NCBI GenBank assembly: GCA_964020155.1
Contig: OZ026558.1
Span: 1,256,416 to 1,320,415, forward strand
DNA: 64,000 nucleotides
From: Chondrilla cf. caribensis
Taxonomy: Eukaryota; Porifera; Demospongiae; Chondrillida; Chondrillidae
Reading direction: 5' to 3'
Shown here: positions 37,062 through 50,032 of the stretch, in pieces
Layout: each line of letters begins with the position of its first letter
Numbering within the stretch: position 1 is the first letter of the stretch
Program-made: the position numbers and the translations under genes
Notes under the pieces: model-generated
The model's input: only the letters and a program-made list of their open reading frames with translations
Told to the model about the DNA's origin: nothing
The model's database searches: none

Positions 37062-37859
37062 CACCAACACTCATTGTACACAATACATGTAATGCACATG
37101 CTCAGTATTACCTCAATGCATCCATTACTTGACACACACTTTCGAACACATGCATGCACACACATACTGTAAGAGCTTTTACCATATATTATTATGTACT
37201 GTTACTGGTATGCACTATAGGAGATTGGTGTGTAAATTGGTGATAAATGAGTTAAACACAGAAATTCATAGTTTTGGTTAACTTCTTGCTGATATTTTTG
37301 TATCCTTACAATACATTTATCAAAAATAACATGTTTGTGCTGAAGTAATGCTATTGCATGTACGTATCTGCAATATTGTCCAATAATAATACCATCTTAT
37401 CTCAACCATACTAATCTGATTTCAGAGTTTGCATATATTTCAGCTGTTTATTGTACAAAGTGAACTCATTTACACCTCTTTGGACATGGAAACATGTGTT
37501 CACTGATTGATAAACAGATGGAAATGCCCCGAAATTTGTCAACAGTCAAAATAGACTTGGAAGGCTTTAATCAAAACATGTCCCACCCCGTTTTACACTG
37601 ATACAACTTATAACATAAGTTTGCTGATTGATAAACAGCTGGAAATTCCCTGAAATTTGTCAACAGTCAAAGTAGACTTGTAAGGTCTTAATCAGACCGT
37701 GTACGTACGTAGTATCCCGTATTACACTAATACAACTTCAATGTTACCAGATTGTTAAATTAATACTGACTCTATGTATGTTTTTAAAGAAAACTGTGAC
37801 TCTGTACGTGACGTACTGATATACACACACACATACACAGACACACACACACACACACG

Positions 37860-37911
<52 letters not shown>

Positions 37912-38443
37912 TTTGGGATTAACCATGAACTTCTGTTACAGATGTGTACAGTACATGGGCACTAAAATTGAATATGAAATTATTATGATCAAACATAATT
38001 TGACCAATTAAACCATAATTTGTGCATGTACATGTGTAAGTCCACAGTGATTGGCTTCACATTATATGACAACACTGGAATAATGTACTTGGGACACTAA
38101 ATTAATACACTGAACATGTACACAAATTCAATAAGATTAGGATTACATGATCTTTGACCTAGAATATGTACAGTATATATTAATTTTGGCTTAATCATTA
38201 TATTATATTATATTGATATTGATATTTCTAATCCACAATATTTATAATTTAGCAGGAAATTTTATTCTACTTTCTCAGATAATGCCAGCCTCTTCAATAG
38301 AAAGCCTGGGTAGGCAAATATACGTATATTATCCTAATCACCATTTTGTGGGAGCTTCCAGATGGTAGTTTTATTGATAAAATTGGAATTGATGAAAGGA
38401 ATTTGTGATACCAATGTAACATGTGCCACACTGCATGCCACAC
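37062..38443. other. Spacer between G5 and TTC21B copy 3
   Basis: No gene seen. Array 3' flank to about 37560, a short internal duplication ('gattgataaacagatggaaa' and 'gattgataaacagctggaaa', 37500-37700), AC tract at 37822-37910, then the ~500-bp block found before each TTC21B-like exon 6. Confidence 0.5.
37822..37910. repeat. (AC)n microsatellite
   Basis: About 90 bp with ACAG and ACGC interruptions; right border 'atttgggattaaccatgaac'. Confidence 0.95.
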
Positions 38444-38853
38444 CTCTGAGCTGTCTCCACAGCCTGCTCCCAGTCTCTCATAGCCCCCTGTACCTTCATC
38501 TTCTCCAGAAAGGCAGGTAGGAAGCTCTGGTAAGTCACAATGGCCTCGTTCAGAGAATCCAGTGCTCCACTGAATGCATGCCGGTCCATCAAATACTGTG
38601 CACGACCCAACAGGGCTTCAATGGGCTTGGGATGGTCCGTTCTGAGATACAGACCAATACTCCAGGATAATATGTACTATGCAGTACAAGGATGCATAAT
38701 ACAGTATAGGCATACACATGTATACGTATGTACTCATATGTATACACAAGTGTACACAACTGCACATCTGTACGTACGTACATGCACACACGCATGCACA
38801 CGCACACACACACAAACATGTACATGGACATACTCACAAATACACACACCTAC

Positions 38854-38885
<32 letters not shown>

Positions 38886-39562
38886 TTCCTGCTACATATG
38901 TACGTATAAAAGGTAGTTACATGTTGACACCATCTTAACCTTTTCACCACAAGACTGCCTTTGGGTTTGAACTTGAGACTCCAAACTCTTCACTGCATCT
39001 CGATCTGTACAAGTGTATATGACAGACACACAGTGATTAAGGCTCAAAGCAGTGGTGAACACAACAGTAGACGCAATACAATGGACCCCAACACTAGTAA
39101 ACACAATAGTACACACAATACAGTGGACCCCAACACTAGTAAACACAATAGTACACACAATACAGTGGACCCCAACACTAGTAAACACAATAGTACACAC
39201 AATACCGTGGACCCCAACACTAGTAAATACAATAGTACACACAATACAGTGGACCTCAACACTAGTACACACAATAGTAAACACAATACAGTGGGTGGTA
39301 AACACAACCAGCAGCACACAAACTACAGCAGATCCAAATGCTGGAATCAGAAAACTCGTTGAATACAACAACAAGTACCACCTGTGATAAGATAAGGGAT
39401 TTTCCACTTTCATGCCAACATTGCATCTAACTATTTCAGATGAATATATCACCAACATGCAGAGAGAGTGGTACTGATCAATTTACCGACTATTTTACAC
39501 TTCTTGTGAGCATGGACAAGGAGTAGCGGCGTGCACACAACGAGATCTCTCTTATCCAAAAG
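38444..39562 (-). pseudogene. TTC21B/IFT139-like 5' fragment, copy 3 (part of exon 3, exons 4 and 6)
   Basis: On the - strand: the 3' part of exon 3 at 39487-39562 (donor changed to GTAAAT), exon 4 at 38940-39004 (donor GTTAAG), and exon 6 at 38444-38641. Exons 1, 2 and the start of exon 3 are lost at 39562, where spacer sequence begins ('ataacaaatatg'). Exon 5 is deleted with both pogo-like MITEs; the deletion ends in an AC tract. This copy has no promoter or start and must be dead. Confidence 0.8.
39058..39295. repeat. 42-bp minisatellite, about 5.5 units
   Basis: The cleanest array of this repeat: 'cagtggac' recurs every 42 bp (39121, 39163 and onward). Because 42 is a multiple of three, frames on both strands stay open through it. 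It lies in the intron between TTC21B-like exons 3 and 4. Confidence 0.95.
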
Positions 39563-40401
39563 ATAACAAATATGATATACATATAATTACCCTGTATCTC
39601 TAATGTAGTATTATAATAATAATACATCAGTACTGCACATTCGCACACAATTCACCCAAAGTTCGAGTTTCTGCATGCAAGAAAAATAATTTTGCACCCG
39701 CAGGGGTGGAATACTGGGTCCACCTACCTGAGGTTCTCTAGTCAGTACAAACACATTCTACACTGTCTGCATACAAGAGCACACTTGTACATTTACACAT
39801 AGGTATTACCAACAGCAAGGTGTCCCTGCACTATTACAAAGTCAACTAGTCAACTACAAAGGGTGCACTGAAAAGTATAATTGCTTTATAAAACAAGAGT
39901 TAATGAAGCAGCATTGAGCACTAAAGCAACTGTGTTTGTAAGGACTAATCCATTGTAAAAGATCTGGATTCAAATTTCAAAATCAACCAGCTACCAGCAA
40001 TTTCCTCTAGATCAGATGGAGCCTAAAACCAACACAGATAAAGATGTCAGAAATGTGATGGTCGAAGCCTGTCATAAAACGAGAAGCAAACAATCTTAGT
40101 TATGTTACTTGTTATTATACATTAAATTATTGCTATTTTACTCTCTTCCGCTGAAATTTTTCTTCTGTTTTCTTAATATGATTTGTTCAAATTATTGCCT
40201 TAGAGTTTTATGAAAGTACGTACATACGTACATACATACATAATTATTATATTACACAAAATTATCCAGTGCATATTATTTGCAGAGACCTATGCAAGCG
40301 TTCACAGATATCTGTATACGCATCCACGTAATATAAACCTATAAACTCATTTTGCGGTCATTTGCGGAAGCATGTAAACAAATTGTTTCATGTACCATAC
40401 G
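39563..40401. other. Spacer module S, shortened copy
   Basis: No intact gene. 39620-39980 matches 31510-31880. 39985-40099 is a broken copy of the BEN-like end (stop TAG at 40097-40099). 40100-40400 matches 33140-33430. The central ~900 bp of the module are missing here. Confidence 0.55.
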
Positions 40402-40636
40402 TACCATCATTCTTTTCCTCTTGCTAGTTGTGGTTGGCTGCATCGGCATATACATCGGTGTTATGGGGTATTTGGTCAATACAATCAAGTTTTGTATCAT
40501 TGGCCAGTTCTGCCTCTGTTCCATTCGTTCTAGGACTAGTTACATTTGGTCTCAAGAGGCTCATATCAAAAAGGCTGGATAAGGCTCCAAACTCCAATCC
40601 TCTGGTTGGGGAAGATTCAGCTAGAGTGGAACTGCT
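40402..40636 (+). pseudogene. Exon-2 3' fragment with deletions
   Basis: Runs from the codons before TM7 to 'gtggaactgct'. 'gtcaatacaatcaag' replaces 'gtcaatgcggacaccaaacaaggaag', deleting about 11 bases, and the end of the gene is lost at 40636 where 'cagtattacctc' of the 3' flank follows directly. Confidence 0.8.
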
Positions 40637-41145
40637 CAGTATTACCTCAATGCATCCATTACTTGACATGCAGTGTATATAGGTACATTTTTGTTATTAT
40701 TATTACGAACTGAAGCATTATCCTTTCAAACACATGCATGCACACACATACTGTAAGATTTTCTCCCACAATAATATTATCATGTACAGTTACTGGTTAT
40801 GTACTATAGATTATTGGTGCATAAATTGGTGATAAATGTTAGTGTTGAGGTAAGGCTATTTTACATACGTACTTATCTGCAGTATTGTCACATAATTTCA
40901 TCTGATCTCAACCATACAAATATGATTTCAGAGTTCTGGTACTTTTTGGCTGTTCATGGTACAAGGTGAACTCAATTACACCTCTGGGCAAGGAAACATG
41001 TGATCAACAGACTTGTAAGGCTTCAATCCTATTGTGTCATATCCCGTATTATACAACTTCACTGTTACGAGATTTATAATGTACATTGACTACACATTCG
41101 TAATTTAAAAATGTGACATTGTATGTATGTACATGATGTACTGAT

Positions 41146-41579
<434 letters not shown>

Positions 41580-41827
41580 TGGGGATTACCCATGAGCTTG
41601 TGATACAGATGTGTACAGAACATGGGCACTAAAATTGAATATGAAATCAAAAATATTACAATACAATCAACCCCAATTTGACCAATTCGACCATGTCCAT
41701 CTCATTCAATGTTCATTACATAACTTAGGGAGGATTTTCAGAGTTGAACACTGAGGAATAGTTCTGTTCTCAGATAGAGTTCTGGTTATTTAGTAGAGTT
41801 GTAGATAAGTCATGATAATAAGATGTA

Positions 41828-42260
41828 CATCGCCCGATGAGGTCATACATCAAAGGAGCCGACTGGGGAGTATTTACAATACTATCCAAAATTTTGGGGA
41901 GTATTACATAAGTGCTCCATGCAATCGCCTTTTATGGAGGCTGTTTTGTCTCCTGTCACTTGTAAATATCATTGGTGTCACCAGGGAAGACTATCAGATT
42001 ACACCTCAATAGTCTTAACACTCCTAAATTAAATATTGCAAGTGTAAAAGTACCCAATTACAATTTATCAATAACACATGCAGATGATGAGCCTGAAATG
42101 ACCCATGCTTTTCGATAGAGGTGTCTATAATAGCCAGCGCATTTGGTGATAAGCTAGTTACCGTCTAGAATTACTAGGGCATATTGCTTTTACTAACTTC
42201 ATGCCTTCAGGTCTTGGTTAGTAAAAGCAATACACCCTAAATTCTATACGGTAATTATTA
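41828..42260. mobile_element. Inserted element carrying a foldback
   Basis: The type A flank phrase 'gtaagatgta|tacaggatgacc' (seen intact near 46795) is split here by about 430 bp of sequence with no other copy in the window. Its right part holds an inverted repeat at 42157-42255: 'ttaccgtctagaattacta...gcttttactaac' against 'gttagtaaaagc...aaattctatacggtaa', with an ~18-base loop. No coding capacity. Confidence 0.55.
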
Positions 42261-42757
42261 TATACAGGATGACCATAGTTTGTTATAGCTGCAGTGAACA
42301 ACAGCTAATTTCAGAAAGTGTTAAATTTCAATGAAATAGAAACAAATCTTTGTTTTGATGAAACAAAATACAGACTGTTAATACTTTAATATCAGCAAAA
42401 TAAAACACCTTACGTCATGGATTTACTGAAAATATCCCAATTAGGTCATCACGTTTTACTGCACATAGATGGATATGGACACATGTGGTATGATTTGAGC
42501 TTTCAAACTGACTTAGTGTGCCAGACTACAATCAAAATGACAGCAATACAGATATTAAGTGAATGACTCCAAATACGTATGTAATTTGATAATGGCTAAG
42601 TCGTTTTCTCCACTAAAAATTGGTAAACCTTGAAATGCATGAAACGTCACTAGGTCACTTTATCTCAGTTTCAATGTGGACAAAATAAACAGAACAGTGA
42701 CCCTTTAAAAGCAAAGGTGTGTGAGCTTTGAGCCACTTGTGAGAAAGAGCTGTCAAA

Positions 42758-44361
42758 ATGTACTTGATCATTTCAATGTGTGGAGTGGTGACTGTGCTTT
42801 TAGTGATACTGTGTGAAGCTGAAGCAAACACAACTGTGAACAACTGTGTTTCTGACTATGAGGAGTTTGAAGAAAAGACCTTCAGCAATAAAGGGAACAG
42901 ATACAAGTTGTATGATGTATTCTACCCACTAAACGGACACCTACCGTATGCAGTGGAGGTGACTTATCAAGCAGTGTTACCGAATGGAACAGAGTATAAC
43001 ATAACAACTTCAGATGGTTATTGTACCATTGCTAAGTGGAGGTGGATCTCTTCACCACTTTTTCTGATTGTTGAACCAGGAATCTGGAATGCTGCAGTTT
43101 TATACACCCTTAACTACTTCAGACCATGGACCACTCCTTCAGTTATTCTCTGCGTACCCTATCCATGTACAAATACTACTGTGGATTTCTTGGCTCGAAT
43201 GACTAGTTTGGTGAGTTTGGTTTCATTTTTCATGCATTAAGTATCTATGTTTAAGTCATGATATTCTATGAAATTCTGTTAATACCACGTTTTATCCTAA
43301 CCATCATGTACACTTAGTATGTACTTGTGTTTCTACAGGTTAACAGATATTCTCTTGGGGAACAGGGCAGTAAAAAGCCCTCTGGGAATGTTGTCAGTGA
43401 CTGCAATGGAATACAACTTGTTCACATACCCTCTATGAGCTTTGCAACTAGGTCTCATTCTGTCAGAGTTGTAATACTTATAGGAGGACTCTTTGCTATA
43501 ATCTTGGCCATTGTAGGCTCTTTGATAGTACTAAAGTGGCATGTGGAGGACAGAGTTAAGTTGAGCTACACATATTCCTACAACCACTATGGATTCTGGT
43601 GGGGAGTGGTGATCTCTGTGTTCATAACACTCCCATTTATTCTATTCTTATACCTGCGTGAGCTGATTACACGCTATAATGAAGACGCGTCAACCCTTGA
43701 TTACCCCTTTGTTGCGGCTGGGTTATTAATGTGTATTCTAACAGGTGTACCCATTGCCATATACTTTGTCTACAAAACCAAACAGCCACCAGCTATTCCC
43801 TACATTCTAATGATACCATTCACTGTACTGTTCTGTTGCTGTAATACAAAACGTGCCAAGTTACTAGTGTTCTGGATGGCACTGTGGATTAACCTGGTTG
43901 CTCTACCTCTTACAGCTGTTCATGGAGCAGCAATACTACTTACATTGATAGTGGAACCATTTGCTGTCATCACAAATACCCTAGTCCTAGTACTCCTCCT
44001 CTTTTGTCTTGCTAACATATTTGCCTTATCATTTACAATTTCTGCCTATATCTTCACTCGGAAACATCAGAGACCACAAGGAGAAGGGACCACCATGCTA
44101 CGAGCCATCATACTTATCCTCTTGCTAGTTGTGGTTGGCAGTATCGGTCTATGTATTGGCATTATGGGCTATTTGGTCAATGCAGACACCAAACAAGGAA
44201 GTTTTGTATCATTGGCCAGTTCTGCCTCTGTTCCACTCGTTCTAGGACTAGTTACCTTTGGTCTCAAGAGGCTGATATCAAAATGGCTGGATAAGGCTCC
44301 GAACTCTAATCCTCTGGTTGGGGAAGATTCAGCTAGAGTGGAACAACTACAATCAGAGTAA
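42758..44361 (+). CDS. G6: two-exon multipass receptor-like protein, array family
   Basis: Exon 1 is 42758-43210 (151 codons) and exon 2 is 43339-44361 (340 codons plus stop), giving 491 aa. The 128-bp intron has a different interior from those of G5 and G7, though it keeps GTGAGTTTGGTTTC and TTCTACAG. This exon 2 is the most divergent: it starts VNRYSLGEQGSKKPSG, lacks several codons of the pre-TM1 stalk (TRSHSVRVVILIGG), and has LYLRELITRYNEDASTLDYP in the loop after TM2. NITTSDGYC replaces NITIYDGYC in the ectodomain. It ends EQLQSE with no SMLVP. A 617-bp TIR element sits 22 bp after the stop. Confidence 0.85.
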
Positions 44362-44383
44362 ATGCTTGTTCCATAACACTTAT

Positions 44384-45000
44384 CAGGGCCGGAGCAAGCT
44401 CTGCAGTAGTGGTACGGCCATATGCGTAGCATAGTGAATCGTGTTGGCATTCACATATGGTCCAGTGTTTCCCCCAGGCCATTTTAGCAGGGCGCCCCGC
44501 CCTGCTAAAATTTCTGACTGCCCTTCTATTTTTATAACAATAATATTATTATAAAACTAAAATTATTAGGCATGTGTGTATATAAAAATGGATGAATCAT
44601 ATCTGTAATAATTTTACTGTTTCGCGTGGTAATGGCGTCTTTTTAGGTTCAGAAGAGCCTTTGCTGAAGTTATCGCTTTCGACGAAGCTTCAGCGCACGA
44701 ATTTCAGCCCAATTTCTTAGTCTCGGCATTCAAAATCGGCGTCTTAGAAGTTGCGCAATAGACATCATGGCGACTTCGAGCATAGTATCAGATACCGAAG
44801 CTTAGTTTGAAGGAAATTGTGAACGAAATTCTGTGTGAGGTAGCCAATGTTACATTTAACACTGTTAGAATAATAATATTTAGTTAAGGTTATCATATCT
44901 TTGGTTGATGCCATGTTAGTGACATTTTAATTTTTTAAGGCCATGGTCCAAAAGTGGTACGGCCATGGCCGTAGTAGCCGTACCAGTTGCGCCGGCCCTG
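44384..45000. mobile_element. 617-bp hAT-like non-autonomous element
   Basis: Ends CAGGGCCGGAGCAAG and GTTGCGCCGGCCCTG, with inner 'gtggtacggccat' also repeated inverted. Flanked by CTTAT on both sides (44379-44383, 45001-45005). The empty site, 'caacacttattgtacac', is present after G3. The CAGGG start suits hAT elements; a 5-bp duplication is shorter than the usual 8, so the class is tentative. Contains a palindrome 'ttttagcagggcg-ccc-cgccctgctaaaa' at about 44480-44510 and a reversed 'cttccgg'-MITE core at about 44627-44770. Confidence 0.75.
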
Positions 45001-45499
45001 CTTATTGTACACAATGCATGTAATGCACATAACCATTATAACCTCAATGCATCCATTACTTGACTTGCAGTGTATATACATACATTTTTTACTATTATTA
45101 TATGAACTGAAGCATAATCCTCTCAAACACATGCATGCACACACATACTCTAACATTTTTTTCCATAATAATATCATTATGTACTATTACTGGTTATGTA
45201 CTATAGAAGATTGGTGCATGGTGACAAATGCTAGTGCTGAAGCAATGCTATTTCATGTATATATCTGTAATATCACCATCTGATCTCAACCATACAAATC
45301 TGATTTCAGAGTTTGCATACTTTTTGGCTGTTTATGGTACAGAGTGAACTCATTTACACCTCTGGACATGGAAACATGTGTTCACTGATTGATAAACAGA
45401 CTTGTAAGGCTTCAATCAGGTCATGTTATATCCTGTATTACACTTCGATGTTACAAGATTGTCAAATCTGTGAAGTTGTAGGTACATGACGTACTGGTG

Positions 45500-45754
<255 letters not shown>

Positions 45755-46328
45755 TTTGCTAAATTTCAATGAAATAGAAACAACTCACTGATTGGTGAAT
45801 CAATGAAACTAAATTCAGACTGTTGATACTTCAATATCAGTATGTAACATAAAGCACATTGTGTCATGGATTCACTGAGAATTGTTGAATTTAGGTCATC
45901 ACCTTTTACTGCATATAGATGGATATGGACTATGAGCTTTCAAATGGACTGACTTAGTATGCCAGACTACAATCAAAATGACAGCAAATTGAATACAGAA
46001 ATTAGGTGAATGACTTGAAATATGTGATTGGATTTTGGCTGAATCATTCCTCCACTAAAATCGGCAAACCTTGAAATCCATAAAACGTCAATAATGTTAG
46101 TGCTAAAGTAATACTACTTATTTTACGTACGTACGTATCCACAATACTGTCCCATAATATGAAAACATGCTCACTGATTGATCAGAAGACTTGTAAGGCT
46201 TTAATCAGATTGTGTTGTATCCCGTAACACACTGATACAACTTTGACGTTACATAATTGTCAAATCTATAATGACTCCACATTCATAATTTAATAAATGT
46301 GATGCTGTATATACATGATGTACCAATG

Positions 46329-46425
46329 CACACATGCACGCATGCATGCACGTACGCATGCACTCACGTACGCACACACACATGCACACACACAAACAGG
46401 CACATAAACATGCACACACACACAC

Positions 46426-46473
<48 letters not shown>

Positions 46474-46541
46474 CACACACACACACAACACACACACACA
46501 CACACACGCACACAAACACACAAGCACACACAAACACACAC
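46329..46541. repeat. Compound (AC)n microsatellite
   Basis: Starts with GCATGCAC and CGTACGCA variants, then AC with AACA and AAGC interruptions; right border 'atttgggattaaccatgaac'. Same arrangement as 2883-3012, so 44-47 kb and 2-3.8 kb are paralogous spacers. Confidence 0.95.
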
Positions 46542-47264
46542 ATTTGGGATTAACCATGAACTTGTGATACAGATGTGTACAGTACGTACATGGGCACTAA
46601 AATTAAATATGAAATTAATAATATTACAATAAAATTTACCCCAATTTGACAAATTGGACCATGTCCATCTCCTCCAATTAATGTTCATTACATAATTCAG
46701 GGTGGATTTACAGAGTTGAACACTGAAGAATAGTTCTGTTCTCAGATGGAGTTCTGGTTATTCAGTATAGAGGTGTAGATAAATCATGATAGTAAGATGT
46801 ATACAGATTCTGAATGACCATAGTTTCAATAGCAGTGAACAACAGTGGATTTCAGAAAGTGTTTGATTTCAATGAAATAGAAACAAATCTTTATTTGGTT
46901 TGATGAAACTAAGACTTTAATATCAGCAAAAGTAAACACCTTACGTCATGGATTTACTGAAAATATCCCAATTAGGTCATCACGTTTTACTGCATATTGA
47001 TGGATATGGACACATATGGTATGACTTAGTATGCCAGACTACAATCAAAATGACAGCAATACAGATATTAGGTGAATGACTCCTAATATGTGATCGGATT
47101 TTAGCCAAGTCATTCTTCCACTAAAAATTGGTAAACCTTGAAATGCATGAAACGTCACTAGTTCACCTCATCCCAATTTCAATGTGGAGAGAATAAACAG
47201 GTCAGTGACCCTTTAAAAGCGAAAGTGTGTGAGCTTTGAGACACTTGTGAGAAAAACTGCCAAA

Positions 47265-48884
47265 ATGTACTTGATCATTTCAATGTGTGGAGTGGTGACT
47301 GTGCTTTTAGTGATACTGTGTGAAGCTGAAGCAAACACAACTGTGAACAACTGTGTTTCTGACTATGAGGAGTTTGAGGACAAGACCTTCAGCAATAAAG
47401 GGAACAGATACAAGTTGTATGATGTATTCTACCCACCAAACGGACACCTACCATATGCAGTGGAGGTGACTTATCAAGCAGTGTTACCAAATGGAACAGA
47501 GTATAACATAACAATTTATGATGGTTATTGTACCATTGCTAAGTGGAGGTGGATCTCTTCACCACTTTTTCTGTTTGTTGAACCAGGAATCTGGAATGCT
47601 GTAGTTTTAAATACCCTTAACTACTTCAGACCATGGACCACTCCTTCAGTTATTCTCCACGTACCCTCTCCGTGTACAAACACTACTGTGGAGTTCTTGG
47701 CTCGAATGACTAGTTTGGTGAGTTTGGTTTCAAATACACATACTCAGTATGTGTTAGACTATTGTACTTTGAAACACACTTGAATGTACATAATGAATAT
47801 TACAATACATATTTAATTCATTGCCATTCTACAGATTAACAAATATTCTCTCGGGGAACAGGGCGGTAAAACACCCTCTGGGAATGTTGTCAGTGACTGC
47901 AATGGAAAACAAACTGCTCACATTCCCTCCATAAGCTCTGTCATTCTGTCTCATGCTGCTGAAGAGGGTGGGTTATCTGCACTCATTATAGGAGGACTCT
48001 TTGCTATAATCTTGGCCATTGTAGGCTCTTGGATAGTACTGAAGTGGCATTTGGAGGACAGAGTCAAGTTGAGCTACACATATTCCTACAACCACTATGG
48101 ATTCTGGTTGGGAGTGACTATCCTTGTGTTTATCACACTCCTGTTGATGGTGTACTCAGACATGTCTGAACTGATTAAATTCCATAATGAATATACATCA
48201 ATCCTTGTTTACTCCTTTGTTGCATTTATGCTGATGCTGTGTATTCTATCTGGTGTACCCATTGCCATATACTTTGTCTACAAGACTAAACAGCCACCAG
48301 CTATTCCCTACATTCTAATGATACCAGTCACTGTACTGTTCTGTTGCTGTAATACAAAACGTGCCAAGTTACTAGTGTTCGGGGTGGCACTGTGGATTAA
48401 CCTGGTTGCACTACCTATTACAGTTGTTCATGGAGCAGCAATACTACTTACAGTGATAGTGGAACCATTCGCTGTCATCACAAATACCCTAGTCCTAGTA
48501 CTCACTCTCTTCTGTCTCACTAACATATTTGCCTTATCATTTACAATTTCCGCCTATATCTTCACTCGGAAACATCAGAGACCACAAGGAGAAGGGACCA
48601 CCATGCTACGTGCCGTCATACTTATCCCCTTGCTAGTCGTGATTGGCTGCATCAGCCTTTTTATCGGTGTTATGGGCTATTTGGTCAATGCGGACACCAA
48701 ACAAGGAAGTTTTGTATCATTGGTCAGTTCTGCCTCTGTTCCACTCGTTCTAGGATTAGTTACATTTGGTCTCAAGAGGCTCATATCGAAATGGCTGGAT
48801 AAGGATCCAAACTCTAATCCTCTGGTTGGGGAAGATTCAGCTAGAGTGGAACTGCTATCTCCAGAGTCAATGCTTGTTCCATAA
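47265..48884 (+). CDS. G7: two-exon multipass receptor-like protein, array family
   Basis: Exon 1 is 47265-47717 (151 codons) and exon 2 is 47835-48884 (349 codons plus stop), giving 500 aa. The 117-bp intron is nearly the same as in G5, so the two share a recent history for this part. The frame is open upstream from a GTG at 47229, but the ATG after GCCAAA is the conserved start. Differences: AVVLNTLNYF in the variable window, GFWLGV for GFWWGV in TM2, LLLMVYSDMSELIKFHNEYT in the TM2-TM3 region, VALWIN for MALWIN, WLDKDPNS, and LLSPESMLVP at the end. The flank is type A. Confidence 0.85.
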
Positions 48885-49502
48885 CACCAACACTCATTGT
48901 ACACAATACATGTAATGCATGCTCAGTATTATCTTAATGTATCCATTACTTGACATGCACTTTCTGACACATGCATACACACACACATAGTGTAAGAGTT
49001 TTGTACTGTTACTGGTATGTACTATAGGAGATTGGTGTGTAAATTGGTGATAAATAACACAGAAATTCATAGTTTTGGTTAACTTCTTGCTGATATTTTT
49101 GTATCCTTACAATACATTTATCAAAAATAACATGCTTGTGCTGAAGTAATGCTATTTTACGTACGTATCTGCAATATTGTCTAATAATACCATCTGATCT
49201 CAACCATACAAAGCTGATTTCAGAGTTTGCATACTTTTCAGCTGTTTATGGTACAGAGTGAACTCATTCACACCTCTGGACATGGGAACATGTGTTCACT
49301 GATTGATCGATAAACGGATGGAAATACCCTGAAATTTGTCAACAGTCAAAATAGACTTGTAAGGCCTTAATCAGATCATGTACGTAGTATCCCATATTAC
49401 ACTGATAAAAATTCAATGTTACCAGATTGTTAGATTAATACTGACTCTACATTCGTTATTAAAGAAAACTGTGACTTTGTACATGACGTACTGATACACA
49501 CA

Positions 49503-49562
<60 letters not shown>

Positions 49563-50032
49563 CATACGTACACACACACACACACATTGGGGATTACCCA
49601 TGAACTTGTGATACAGATGTGTACAGTACATGGGCACTAAAATTGAATATGAAATTAATATGATCAACCATAATTTGACCAATTAAACCACTATTTTATA
49701 CATATACATGTGTACATCCACAGTGATTGGCTTCACATTATATGACAACACTGGAATAATGTACTTGGGACACTAAACTAATACACAGTATTGAAACAAG
49801 CAAATTCAGTAAGATTAGGATTATAATAATCTTTGATTCAGAATACATACAGTATCCATTAATTTTGGTTTAATCATTATTAGCAGATATTTATAGCCCT
49901 TTCTAATCCACAATATTTATAATTTAGCAGGAAATTCTAAAAGCCTCCAGATGGTAGTTTCATTCATAAGATTGGAATTTATGATAGGAATTTATGATAC
50001 TAGTGTAACATGTGCCACACTGCATGCCGCAC
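48885..50032. other. Spacer between G7 and TTC21B copy 4
   Basis: No gene seen. Array 3' flank, AC tract at 49495-49586, then the block common to all TTC21B-like copies. After exon 6 (read on the - strand) the frame runs only 24 codons into this spacer before a stop. Confidence 0.5.
49495..49586. repeat. (AC)n microsatellite
   Basis: About 90 bp, interrupted by 'atgcatacgtac'. Confidence 0.95.

Noticed and set aside
38961..39362. Frames of 91-188 codons across the 42-bp minisatellite on both strands
   Set aside because: Open because the unit length is a multiple of three; they overlap TTC21B-like intron 3 and exon 4 in the wrong frame.
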